Positions 39,004 to 48,353 are shown, counted from the first letter of the stretch. The stretch is 64,000 nucleotides of DNA from Ancylomarina sp. DW003 (GCF_029029505.1 NZ_JAKJSD010000010.1:101322-165321), one strand, 5' to 3'. Notes: generated by a model from the letters alone, not told the origin. Made by a program: numbers and translations.

Positions 39004-40805
39004 ATTTGTTTTTTTAAGACGTCAACAATGAAATCATTGTCTGCTCTGTTGCGAACTGCGATGCGAATGTATTCTTTATTTTCGAAACCTTTTTTGCCTT
39101 TAAGGTCTTTTATAAATAAATCGTGTTCGATTAAAAGTCGCTCGGTTAATTCCGTAGAACTTTTACCATTCACTATTTCGCAAAGGAAATAGTTAGCCTG
39201 AGATGGAATAACTCTTAAGAAGTTTATCCCTTTCAGGTTCTCGTAAAAACGGTCTCTTTCATTGGCAATTGTTTCGCATGCCTTGAAATAGTCCTTTCTG
39301 TATTTTTCGAAAATCTGCATAAAAAATTCACCAAATGAGTTCACATTCCAAATGGAAATCTTGCTTTTTACTGCCTGCATCAGTTCTAAATCAGAACAGC
39401 TTAACACACCTAATCTGAAACCTGGCACACCATAACTCTTACTGATACTCTTAATGATAATCAGGTTTGGGTACTTAGCTAATACCTCTTCGGTAATCAG
39501 AGTGTTTTGTGGTCCTTCAGTTGAAAAATCGATGAACGATTCATCTAAGATCAGTTTCTTATTAGCATCAGCTAAAAATTGAACCAATTCAAGAACTTTA
39601 TTTACTGGAATAAAATGACCACTTGGATTATCTGGATTGATCAGTAAAAGTGTTTCTACCGATTCTGAAAACACCTTTAGCTCATCAATTGAATAGGCAT
39701 AATTTTCGTTTGCCGGCACAAAGGTTTCTACGCCTATGCTCTCAAATCGTTCAGCATATTCATTAAAGCTTGGGTTGATGATTCCCACCTTACCCTTTAG
39801 GACAAGACTCAATGCATTAATTAGTTCTGCAGCCCCATTTCCAACAGCAATCTGCTCTTGTGGGCAATCGAACATACGAGCCGCCAATAGGTTTTGCACA
39901 TTCAAACCTGATGGGTATTCACTCATCAAAGCATGGAAATATGCCTTAATCTCGTTTTCCATTTTTACACCTGGGAAATAAGGATTTACCAGATAACAGA
40001 AATCCTTCAGGTATGGAAAACGCCAATATCCTCCGTATCGGCCTTGAATCATTTTCAATTTCTTCTCTGCCGGAGCAAATACTGTTTCGGCATTATTGTA
40101 ATCCTGTATATCATCAATTTCGTACCACTTTTCGGTGTCGATTTTAAATGCTTTAAGATCTGAATTCTCTAATAGTGTAATGACACGCAACACCTGCTCG
40201 TAGTACTCATTATGTCCCAGAGCTTTGCAATAAGCCTCAAGAAATGGAACGTAATGTGAGCTGCAGAAGTTCTTAGACAGTTTGTAGATATTAACCGTCT
40301 TGTAATACTTATCTAGTTGTTGGTAATCGAAATGACTTTTCGGAATAAAACTCTTGATATTGTTCTTATCGTCAAGAGTCACAACGGTACCATCCATCCA
40401 CGATTCGTATTTGGCTACTACCGCCAAATTCGGTTCATCAGAAGCAATCAGCTTATTCAGAATTTCGCCATCGTAAATTAAATCGCTCTCCAACAGGATT
40501 GTATCTCTATCCGTCAGGTAATCTTTAGCCAGATAGAGTGAATAAATGTTATTCGTTTTATCGTAAATTGGATTTTCAACATACACCAACTCCATATTAG
40601 CATAGCTGTCTCCCAATAGGTCAATCACCTTTTGCCCCTCGTAACCAATTACCAAAACCACTCGAGTAACACCCGCCATAGACAGATTATCCAGAGAACG
40701 CTCGATAAGCGTTTTGCCATGGATTTCGACCATACATTTGGTATTGTTTTGGGTCAGATTACCCAATCGTTTTCCAAGTCCGGCAGCTAAAATGATTGCT
40801 TGCAT
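38997..40805 (-). CDS. Fusion: LicC-type cytidylyltransferase + CobD/HisC-fold PLP enzyme
   Basis: A 602-residue two-enzyme protein. Residues 1-~240 are a sugar/choline-phosphate nucleotidyltransferase: AAGLGKRLG (7-15), NNIYSLYLAKDYL, and the closing WYEIDDIQDYNNAE, which match LicC/PntC-type CTP:phospho-amino-alcohol cytidylyltransferases. Residues ~255-602 are a fold-type I PLP enzyme: GNGAAELI, INPDNPSG, LDESFIDF, PLP Lys456 in SISKSYGVPGFRLG, C-terminal IRIAVRN. The start YPSGLNVQNLLAAR is like threonine-phosphate decarboxylase CobD. A decarboxylase making an aminoalkyl phosphate that the first domain activates with CTP is an attractive reading; an aminotransferase is the alternative. 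Confidence 0.85.
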   Translation of the reverse strand: MQAIILAAGLGKRLGNLTQNNTKCMVEIHGKTLIERSLDNLSMAGVTRVVLVIGYEGQKVIDLLGDSYANMELVYVENPIYDKTNNIYSLYLAKDYLTDRDTILLESDLIYDGEILNKLIASDEPNLAVVAKYESWMDGTVVTLDDKNNIKSFIPKSHFDYQQLDKYYKTVNIYKLSKNFCSSHYVPFLEAYCKALGHNEYYEQVLRVITLLENSDLKAFKIDTEKWYEIDDIQDYNNAETVFAPAEKKLKMIQGRYGGYWRFPYLKDFCYLVNPYFPGVKMENEIKAYFHALMSEYPSGLNVQNLLAARMFDCPQEQIAVGNGAAELINALSLVLKGKVGIINPSFNEYAERFESIGVETFVPANENYAYSIDELKVFSESVETLLLINPDNPSGHFIPVNKVLELVQFLADANKKLILDESFIDFSTEGPQNTLITEEVLAKYPNLIIIKSISKSYGVPGFRLGVLSCSDLELMQAVKSKISIWNVNSFGEFFMQIFEKYRKDYFKACETIANERDRFYENLKGINFLRVIPSQANYFLCEIVNGKSSTELTERLLIEHDLFIKDLKGKKGFENKEYIRIAVRNRADNDFIVDVLKKQIW

Positions 40806-40815
40806 ATGTTTGTTT

Positions 40816-42039
40816 TTATTGATTCAATTCTTTGATCAAGTGGTAAACTCTTTCGGCACTATTACCATCCTGATGGGTGTGATACATATCACGTATTTCT
40901 TTCCGCCAATTGGCATGTTCGCTCGGATTGCTTAAATAGGTTTCAAGTTGAGTTTGAAACTCGCTAAAGTTTGCAGCTTTGTAGCCTGGCGTATTCTTTT
41001 CAAATTCTAAGAACAGACCTTTGGTTCTCAAATATTCCTCAAGGTCGTATGGAATGTATATTATTGGCTTATCCAATAACAAATAATCAATCCATATGGA
41101 TGAATAATCGGTCAACAGAACATCGACGTAAGGCAAAAGCTCATACACATCGGGAAACAAATCCTGATCAGCTTTCATAACGCGTTTCATTTTCGAAACA
41201 TCGAATCGGTTCAACTCGTCAGCTCGCTTAATATCCTCTTTGTGACCTCTTAGCAATATATAAGCTTGTTCTTTTTCTAGAAACGCATCTAATTGTTCGG
41301 CATCGAAATCCTGAAAAGGGAAAAATTCTGCCGATTGTGTTTCTTCGCGCCAAGTTGGTGCGTAAAGAATCACTTTCTGATTCAAGTACGGGTGTTTTGC
41401 TATCAGAGCTTCATCTTTGGGAGCTGATAATAAATAATCGTTACGTGGTAAGCCACTTATCCATACATCGTCGATGTTCATTGCGAAACCTGCTTTATGC
41501 AATTCTTGCTCGAGTGGTGAACAAGCTGCCATAAAGCTGTATTTTTGCAATTGATAGCGCTTACCGTATTTTTGCCAAACCTCGGTTTGCAAGCCCATTT
41601 TTTTCATAGGGGTTCCGTGCCCTAGATAGATAACATACTTGCACTTTCCGCTCAGGTAATATGGAAAGAATGGTGCAGCACTAATGCCATATGAAATGAT
41701 CACATTTCGTGTTCGAAGGAATAGCCACAGGCCTTTTAGCGATAAAGCATAAACGACTTGATTGGGAAATTTGGCTTCTAACGTGCGATAGAGTGATTTG
41801 TTTGCGGTAAATAGAACGGATTTAAAATCGTCCTTTTCGCGCATGTATTCGAATAGGTATTTTGAATTATCGTAATAGTATTTCTCAGTCAGAAAAAAAA
41901 GGGCAATTCGCTTATCCTTTTTCACAAGTTTCTCTATTAGGTAATAGAAATTTCGCAAGATGAAAATAAGGATGTGCAGAAATACAATCTTCTGCATAAA
42001 CGTTTTGAATTGCTTTGTCCTACTGAGTTTACGACTCAT
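40816..42039 (-). CDS. CDP-glycerol glycerophosphotransferase-like protein (second copy)
   Basis: A 407-residue TagB/TagF-family GT-B enzyme. Motifs: LGHGTPMKKMG, YAPTWREET, and DYSSIWIDYLLLDKPIIYIPYDL near residues 310-335. The N-terminal ~45 residues include a hydrophobic stretch (KIVFLHILIFILRNFYYLIE) that could hold it on the inner membrane. It differs strongly from the first copy in the N-terminal half, so the two probably do different steps (priming and extension, or two different CDP-alcohols). Its start overlaps the end of the YfhO-like gene by 11 bp. Confidence 0.85.
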   Translation of the reverse strand: MSRKLSRTKQFKTFMQKIVFLHILIFILRNFYYLIEKLVKKDKRIALFFLTEKYYYDNSKYLFEYMREKDDFKSVLFTANKSLYRTLEAKFPNQVVYALSLKGLWLFLRTRNVIISYGISAAPFFPYYLSGKCKYVIYLGHGTPMKKMGLQTEVWQKYGKRYQLQKYSFMAACSPLEQELHKAGFAMNIDDVWISGLPRNDYLLSAPKDEALIAKHPYLNQKVILYAPTWREETQSAEFFPFQDFDAEQLDAFLEKEQAYILLRGHKEDIKRADELNRFDVSKMKRVMKADQDLFPDVYELLPYVDVLLTDYSSIWIDYLLLDKPIIYIPYDLEEYLRTKGLFLEFEKNTPGYKAANFSEFQTQLETYLSNPSEHANWRKEIRDMYHTHQDGNSAERVYHLIKELNQ

Positions 42040-44650
42040 TGCTAAGCTCTTTTTTATTTATCTTAATTGACCAAACCAACCCGCCTAAGATTAATACAAA
42101 AAATAGAATCATGCTGATTAGAGAAATGTTTTCGCCCATATAGTACGCTTTTGGCTCAAACTTGAATTCTACCTTGTGCTTCCCTGCCGGAAGTTTCATT
42201 CCTCTTAGCACATAGTTGGCTCTAAAATGCGGCGCTAACTTGCCATCGACATAAGCATTCCAACCTGGCTGGTAATACATTTCAGAGAAAACGGCTAGGC
42301 TTTCTTTATTTGCCTGATAGTTGTACTGAATAGCGTTTGGCGCATACTTAGTCATCTTAATGGTAGCCAAAGAATCTGCTGATCCTGAGAACCCGTTTAC
42401 CTGATCGGCGAAGCGTTTATCTACAATCAGTTCATTGGCTGGATTAAAATTATTAAGTGCAGCAATTTCCTCATCAGCATTTTCTACCAATTTAAAGTTA
42501 GGAACCAACCACACACAGCCTAAAGCTCCAGGGTTATAAACGGCCTGACTACCACCTTCTTTTTTGGCTGTGATGATATAACGTGCATTCAGCATGTTTA
42601 TCACCTTAGTGTTACCCTTCTCGATATGATGATCGTAAAGCTCTTGAATACGACGTAGCTTAGCACCGTGATAACCACCTACTGATTTATGGAAGTATGA
42701 TGTGCTTGCATTTTGGAATGTACCTACCGTCATGTTATAAACTCGGTAGTTGGAATTCATGTTTAGCTCCCACAATTGTGCAGCCACCATTTCGTACTGA
42801 TTAGCTTTACGGTTTTCCTTTTTATAATCGGCAGAAGCCTGATTTAATTTTGTTTTCAGTTCTGGATGTTCCTTCAATTCCATTTGAAGAATCTCGTAAT
42901 CAGCCTGAGTGGGGTTATATGCCAATCGCATTTCCTTCTTCTCTACGAATCCATCGTTGTTTAAGTAACGCTTATTTACTGGCCAAAGGTCGACAAGGAT
43001 TAAAACAATAAATGCTGCAATGAATATTTTAACATTAATCATTTTGCGATAGAATAGCGCTAACAAGGCTACTCCAAGAGCAATAAATGCGATAGATCGT
43101 AAGGCATCGGCTCTAAAGATTGCAATTCGAGCATCAATAAGATCAATTTGAATTTTAGACAGAAGTCCTACTGCATCAGGGTTAGCCGATTTGATTTGAG
43201 CAAAGTAATTGTTTTCTATATCACTAAGGAAATCTAAACCTAAATTTGGCAACAGATATAAAATTGCTGCCACACCACCTGTTAAGGCAAGAGGTATAAT
43301 GCCGATATTCAATCTTAATGATGCAAAATCGATCTTACGTTTTAAGACTTCTGGTTCTTCAATAATTTTCTTAACCGCCAATATGGCCAGTAGTGGCACA
43401 CAAAGTTCAACAACAATTAAAATAGACGAAACCACTCGGAACTTGTTGTAAAGTGGCACATAATCCAGAAAGAAATTGGTTAATCCTGCAAAGTGATGTC
43501 CCCATGAGAGCATAATAGACAGAATGGTTGCGGTAAGTAAGCCCCATTTCAATCGCCCTGGAACGATGAATAAACCAAGCATAAACAAGAACATGAGTAA
43601 AGCCCCCACATAAACCGGCCCTGCCGTAAACGGTTGATTCCCCCAGTAATGGTGATTATCGGCTTGATCCATGCCATAATAATCGTCAACCTTTTTGATT
43701 TGACCACTGCTTACATAGTTTACGATTTGAACGGCCTCTTGTGGTGAACCTGCTCCTCCTTTTACATTAGGGATAAGCAAACTCAATGTTTCTTGTATAC
43801 CATATGACCATTGAGTTGCGTAATCTTTATCGAGCCCTGCGGTTTTATTATCTTCATTCCCCTTGGTTAATTCTGATTTGCCTCGGATGGTCGATTTGCT
43901 GTATTCGTAAGAATTATAAAGATTGGTATTGTTTACGCCAATAGCAATGAATGATGCTCCCAGCAATACCGCAATGGCTTTAAAAAAGTGCGCCAATTCT
44001 CCTGCTTTGTATCGATGATAGAATTCGAATATCACAATACAGAAAACCATGATGACAAAGTAATAAGTCATTTGAACATGGTTGGAATAGAGCTCCATAA
44101 TTAGGAAGAAGGTTGCCAATAGTCCACCCCACAGATAACGCCCCCTAAAGACCATGAGAATACCGCCCAAAGCTGGTGGTATAAAAGCCAGCGCATTTAC
44201 TTTCCAAAGGTGACCAGCACCTATAATAATGATAAAGTAGGTCGAAAAGGCATAAGCTATAGCTCCCGCTAAAGACAGCCAAGGGTTTATTCGAAGTGAA
44301 AGCATCAGAATATAAAATCCGATAAGATATAGTAGTAAATAGCGAACCGGATCAGGCGTATGCAGCTCCATAATTTGCTTAAAGAAGTACATGTCTTTTG
44401 CCTGATAATCGACATTGATTTGATAGGCTGGCATTCCGCCAAACATAGAGTTGGTCCATAGTGGATCTTCGCCTGTATCATTTCGAAAATCGATAATTTC
44501 TTTTTTCCCTCCCCAAGCATTTATCGAGTCGCCTTTGCGCAACTGTTTGCCATCGAGCACAGGCTGGAAATAAATAAAGCCAATAATAAGAAAAAGTATA
44601 AGGGCTGATAAGTAGGGCATCAGCTTCTGAAAAAGATTTTTAAAATCCAT
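42029..44650 (-). CDS. YfhO-family membrane glycosyltransferase-like protein
   Basis: An 873-residue polytopic protein with about 13 helices: N-terminal blocks to ~residue 570 and one final helix near the C-terminus (ISLISMILFFVLILGGLVWS). Between them is a soluble domain with STSYFHKSVGGYHGAKLRR, the hallmark of the YfhO family. YfhO proteins are linked to glycosylation of lipoteichoic acid or lipid carriers from undecaprenyl-phosphate sugars at the outer face. The ATG at 44650 (MDFKNLFQKLMP) is preferred; an in-frame ATG at 44719 adds 23 unlikely residues. First gene of the six-gene operon. Confidence 0.85.
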   Translation of the reverse strand: MDFKNLFQKLMPYLSALILFLIIGFIYFQPVLDGKQLRKGDSINAWGGKKEIIDFRNDTGEDPLWTNSMFGGMPAYQINVDYQAKDMYFFKQIMELHTPDPVRYLLLYLIGFYILMLSLRINPWLSLAGAIAYAFSTYFIIIIGAGHLWKVNALAFIPPALGGILMVFRGRYLWGGLLATFFLIMELYSNHVQMTYYFVIMVFCIVIFEFYHRYKAGELAHFFKAIAVLLGASFIAIGVNNTNLYNSYEYSKSTIRGKSELTKGNEDNKTAGLDKDYATQWSYGIQETLSLLIPNVKGGAGSPQEAVQIVNYVSSGQIKKVDDYYGMDQADNHHYWGNQPFTAGPVYVGALLMFLFMLGLFIVPGRLKWGLLTATILSIMLSWGHHFAGLTNFFLDYVPLYNKFRVVSSILIVVELCVPLLAILAVKKIIEEPEVLKRKIDFASLRLNIGIIPLALTGGVAAILYLLPNLGLDFLSDIENNYFAQIKSANPDAVGLLSKIQIDLIDARIAIFRADALRSIAFIALGVALLALFYRKMINVKIFIAAFIVLILVDLWPVNKRYLNNDGFVEKKEMRLAYNPTQADYEILQMELKEHPELKTKLNQASADYKKENRKANQYEMVAAQLWELNMNSNYRVYNMTVGTFQNASTSYFHKSVGGYHGAKLRRIQELYDHHIEKGNTKVINMLNARYIITAKKEGGSQAVYNPGALGCVWLVPNFKLVENADEEIAALNNFNPANELIVDKRFADQVNGFSGSADSLATIKMTKYAPNAIQYNYQANKESLAVFSEMYYQPGWNAYVDGKLAPHFRANYVLRGMKLPAGKHKVEFKFEPKAYYMGENISLISMILFFVLILGGLVWSIKINKKELSNES

Positions 44651-44755
44651 GTATACGCTTTTTTTTTGTAAGCCACTAAAGTACAAAAAAAGCAGAAAGC
44701 TTTGACTAAATATATACATGCATTTTAAAGAACATAGGCTTCTATTTTTTAAGAT

Positions 44756-47314
44756 TTAAAATTCAAATCGCACAAAAACATTGGGTGTTATCCCAAGAGA
44801 ATAACTTTTAATCTCGTTAAGCTGATATGTCTCATCGTAATAAATCATATATGATCTATCCAAAGTATTTTTTTTATCGTATAAATTTTGCAAACTAAAC
44901 CCCAATTTAAGTTGTCTTTTTTTTGAATCAGACAAACTAAACTTGTAAGCAGATGAGAAGTCAAGTCGATGGTAATTAGAAATTCTAAGGCTATTCATTT
45001 CATCATAATTAATCTGACCATTTTCGGGATCAATACTGTTGGCAGGCGTATAAGGTTTTCCTGTTCGCCATTTCCAATTCAAAGACAATTCAAAAGATTG
45101 CCAATGGTATGTGAAAGCAGCAGCCAAGGCATGACGAATATCGAAATTACCTCTAAATGTTTTTCCTTCGTTCAAATCAGGAAATCTATAATTAGTTTTA
45201 ATGAGAGAGTACGACAATAAAGAATTATAATTCTGAGCTCTTTTTCTGAAAAGAGCATCAAAACCCCATGTCTTACTCTTGCCCTCAGCATAAAACATGT
45301 TTTTATTAACAAAAGCCTTTGAAACTGACGTCAAACCTTCATCTTGCTTAAAATAAGTTTCAAAACCAATATTCATACCATTCTTCTCCCATTCTAATCC
45401 TCCAGATACCTGCTTGCTTTTTAGAATTGGAACATTCAAATTATCAGCAAGTCCCCAAGCCTGATTCTCTAATCCAAAATCACTAGTCTGAAACTCCAGA
45501 ATTTGACTTAAATTTTGATTCTTGATGCTGGCCGATAATTTAATATAGAGAGGTTTAACAAGTCTTAATTTAGCGTAAAGACGAGGTTCCAGAAAGAATT
45601 TATCTGTCGCTTTTAAATAGTTAATTCTCAAGCCTAAATTAACATAATAGTTTTTCCCCTTATTAAATTGTAATTCAGAGAAAAGTGCTAAGGAATTCTC
45701 CTCACCTTTATTTTTATCTATATAGTCACTCTCTGAAGGGTTGGATTTTCTTTGAAAGCGATAACCTACCGTTTGTACATTAATTTGTAATCCTGTCCGC
45801 AATTTACTCCACGGACTTAATCTAACTTGAACATCTGCATCAAATCCGAGCTCCTTAATCGTATTTGTTTTGGTATTTTTAGTTTTCTCTCCCTCATTAA
45901 ATTCTCCTTTAAAGGCATAATCCAGATCGTAATAAGAAAACTCTCCTTTTATGCTATGTCTAAGATTTCGACTCCACCTTCCTTCTGAAATCACACTTAA
46001 GCCCTGATTACTAATCTTTAATTTATCTCTACTGCTGTAATAGTTATCAATTGAAAAAGAATAATCCAAATCATTTATCGAATACAAATAGTTCACATAC
46101 AGTTTATGATCATCTGAAAGTTTAATAATGGTATTTAATGATAAATCCTTAAAATAAAAATCCGTATTTGTCTCAGTATATTCAGAATCAAAGGCTTCAT
46201 TTTCTGATATGATTGTATTCTGAAAAACCCGATCTGAATAATTATTAAAAGAAGGCGTTTTTAAGAAATCATTGTATGATCTTCTAAAGCTAATACTCAT
46301 TCCAACTTTTTCCTTTTTAATTGGCAACTTGAGTAAAGCATCCATATAATTAAAATTAGCTCCCAAACTCCCTTCCACTTGTTCAGAAAGTCTTCTGTCC
46401 GATCGCATATCAATTACACCTGAAATACGGTTACCATATTGAGCACTTGCACCACTTCGAAATATCTTTATATCGGAAATCTGGTGTGGATCAAGCGCCG
46501 AAATCATACCAAAGAAATGGGAATTGTGATAAATAGTGATACCATTCCATAAGATCAGGTTCTGATCGGGAGTCCCCCCTCTAATATGCAAATCTGAATT
46601 CGATTCAGAAGGACTAACAACACCTGGAAGCAACTGAAGAGTCTCAAAAACGTCAGGATCTGGCGAGGCGGTTACCGACCTGATGTCGTCCGAAGAAAGG
46701 ATAATAGATCCATCGTAATTATTTTCCGTTCCATCACTAATCTGATCAATCAGAACTTCATTAAGTTGTTCCGTCGACTCACATAATTCAGCCTTTATTA
46801 GTATATTATTACTAATGATATTAGCTATAAATTTTATTGATGTAAATCCAACATACTGAATTAATATCGTATCTAAGGAAGCATTTTTTCTCAATTCGAA
46901 ATACCCTTCTTCATCAGATACACATCCTTTTTTTTGAGTTCTGTTAATAATAGTTCCACCCCAAAGAGGTGTTTGTGTTATCTTATCAACCAATCGACCT
47001 TTTATGGTGATAAAATTCTCTGTTTCATCTACTTTAACTATAATATATCTAGAACTTATCTTCTCAAAAATCAATTGGTTTTCCTGCTGTAGCTTATCAA
47101 TTATCTCATCTAGTGAGGCATCAGAAATCTCAAAATTATAAGTGTACTTACTCGCAATATTATCGCGATATGAGAAACGAACATCAAACTCAGACTCAAG
47201 TTTATTCAGGACCTCTTTTAAGCTGGTACTTTCAAAATTAAAGGTGCTGGTTTTCTCTTGTGATAGGAGAGGAAAAGTGAGTAGGATGAAGAAAAGTAAG
47301 ATGAAGTACTTCAT
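44756..47314 (-). CDS. TonB-dependent receptor with STN and carboxypeptidase-regulatory domains
   Basis: An 852-residue outer-membrane receptor. Signal peptide (1-18), STN domain (about 20-75: FNFESTSLKEVLNKLESEF), a CarboxypepD_reg-like domain (~105-185: ITIKGRLVDKITQTPLWGG), plug (~205-310, with DLHIRGGTPDQNLILWNG) and a 22-strand-type barrel to the terminal FVRFEF. The STN domain contacts a FecR-type anti-sigma factor, so the receptor should signal as well as import. fecR lies directly upstream; its TAA stop overlaps this ATG by one base (TAATG). The ligand is unknown; there is no SusD partner, which argues against a glycan-uptake system. Confidence 0.92.
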   Translation of the reverse strand: MKYFILLFFILLTFPLLSQEKTSTFNFESTSLKEVLNKLESEFDVRFSYRDNIASKYTYNFEISDASLDEIIDKLQQENQLIFEKISSRYIIVKVDETENFITIKGRLVDKITQTPLWGGTIINRTQKKGCVSDEEGYFELRKNASLDTILIQYVGFTSIKFIANIISNNILIKAELCESTEQLNEVLIDQISDGTENNYDGSIILSSDDIRSVTASPDPDVFETLQLLPGVVSPSESNSDLHIRGGTPDQNLILWNGITIYHNSHFFGMISALDPHQISDIKIFRSGASAQYGNRISGVIDMRSDRRLSEQVEGSLGANFNYMDALLKLPIKKEKVGMSISFRRSYNDFLKTPSFNNYSDRVFQNTIISENEAFDSEYTETNTDFYFKDLSLNTIIKLSDDHKLYVNYLYSINDLDYSFSIDNYYSSRDKLKISNQGLSVISEGRWSRNLRHSIKGEFSYYDLDYAFKGEFNEGEKTKNTKTNTIKELGFDADVQVRLSPWSKLRTGLQINVQTVGYRFQRKSNPSESDYIDKNKGEENSLALFSELQFNKGKNYYVNLGLRINYLKATDKFFLEPRLYAKLRLVKPLYIKLSASIKNQNLSQILEFQTSDFGLENQAWGLADNLNVPILKSKQVSGGLEWEKNGMNIGFETYFKQDEGLTSVSKAFVNKNMFYAEGKSKTWGFDALFRKRAQNYNSLLSYSLIKTNYRFPDLNEGKTFRGNFDIRHALAAAFTYHWQSFELSLNWKWRTGKPYTPANSIDPENGQINYDEMNSLRISNYHRLDFSSAYKFSLSDSKKRQLKLGFSLQNLYDKKNTLDRSYMIYYDETYQLNEIKSYSLGITPNVFVRFEF

Positions 47315-48216
47315 TATTTTCGATACAATAAAATCGGTTTCTTTCCTCTTAATTTATATTTAATCCCCATTGGATAAAAAACGGATTTTAGAGCCAATTC
47401 TAAATTATCATGAGTAAAACTTCCTGTAAATCGTTGCTTTAAATCAATATTCTTAAACTCGAAATGAATTTTATAGTGGCGTTCAAGAGCCTTAACTACT
47501 TCTTTAAGAGGTAGATTTTCAAAAGTACTTTCACCTTTTGTCCATGATGGAGATTGCTGAGTAAATATCCAGGATTCTTTATCCTCATCCATAAAACGAA
47601 CTGCATCACCTGCTTTAAGAATGATTGTATCGTTCATAAAATCAACTTTTACTCGACCTTCAAAACAAAGTACTTCGAAATAATTATTTCGGGAATGAGC
47701 ATTAAACTCAGTTCCCAATACACTCACATCACCACACTTGGTATGTACCGTAAATTTAGATCCGGGATTGACTTTGAAATAAGCTTCCCCTTCCAGGTTT
47801 AATTCTCTTTTATCATTCCACTTTTTCTCATAAAACGAAATTTCAGATTTTGCATTCAACTTTACCTTTGATCCGTCAGGTAAATTGAATGCAAGTTGCT
47901 CTCCTTCTAAGCTTTTATAAATAGATTCAGAAGGTAATAAAGCAAAAATTCCCACAAGTATAGCAACAGAAGCTGCTAGCCAGTATGACCAGAGAGTAAT
48001 GACAGGCTTCTTTTTGGACACCATTCTACTTTGCAAAAGTCTTTGAAAAGCTTTTTTCTTATCGAAAAAAGGCTTTTCTAGTAAATTTGAAGTTTCAACT
48101 ATTCGTTTATAAGTATAAAAACCCTCTGTCTTTTCGAAAGCTTTCACTTCTTCATCAGACAACTCATTATTAAGCCATCTTGCCAAAAATGTTTCATCAG
48201 TGAAATTATTCTGCAT
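47314..48216 (-). CDS. FecR-type anti-sigma factor
   Basis: A 300-residue inner-membrane regulator. The cytoplasmic N-terminus (about 1-75, FLARWLNNELSDEEVKAFEKT) should bind the ECF sigma factor. One helix lies near 90-110 (LWSYWLAASVAILVGIFALLP). The periplasmic part holds the FecR beta domain (LPDGSKVKLNAKSEISF, GEAYFKV, FTVHTKCGDVSVLGTEFNAH) and a C-terminal STN-like segment (LPLKEVVKALERHYKIHFEF). The ATG at 48216 (MQNNFTDETFL) is chosen; the frame runs back to 48300 but that stretch overlaps the untranslated leader and one 31-bp repeat is just beyond. Confidence 0.92.
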   Translation of the reverse strand: MQNNFTDETFLARWLNNELSDEEVKAFEKTEGFYTYKRIVETSNLLEKPFFDKKKAFQRLLQSRMVSKKKPVITLWSYWLAASVAILVGIFALLPSESIYKSLEGEQLAFNLPDGSKVKLNAKSEISFYEKKWNDKRELNLEGEAYFKVNPGSKFTVHTKCGDVSVLGTEFNAHSRNNYFEVLCFEGRVKVDFMNDTIILKAGDAVRFMDEDKESWIFTQQSPSWTKGESTFENLPLKEVVKALERHYKIHFEFKNIDLKQRFTGSFTHDNLELALKSVFYPMGIKYKLRGKKPILLYRK

Positions 48217-48316
48217 ACGTATATTATTAAATCCTGAATTTATCAGGTAGAATTCTAGTTTTAAATAAAAAAAATCATCTATCGATTTCAAACAAATCAC
48301 TTTGTATCTCTACAAC

Positions 48317-48347
48317 TAAAACAAGCGTTGTATTGAATACCCTACTT
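48317..48347 (-). repeat. 31-bp inverted repeat, left copy
   Basis: An exact 31-bp reverse complement of 49108-49138. It sits between the ECF sigma stop (48354) and fecR (101 bp before its ATG). Read toward fecR it starts AAGTAGGGTATTCAATAC and contains two small dyads, GTATT-n-AATAC and ACAA-n3-TTGT. See the right copy. Confidence 0.9.
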
Positions 48348-48353
48348 CAAAAC

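Noticed and set aside
36368..42039. TagD/TagF-like genes as evidence that the organism is Gram-positive.
   Set aside because: TonB receptor, outer-membrane barrel and LPP20-type proteins in the same window show a diderm envelope.
48310..48322. A 13-base string (CTACAACTAAAAC) repeated exactly at 58124-58136.
   Set aside because: Repeats of this length are expected by chance many times in 64 kb of AT-rich sequence.
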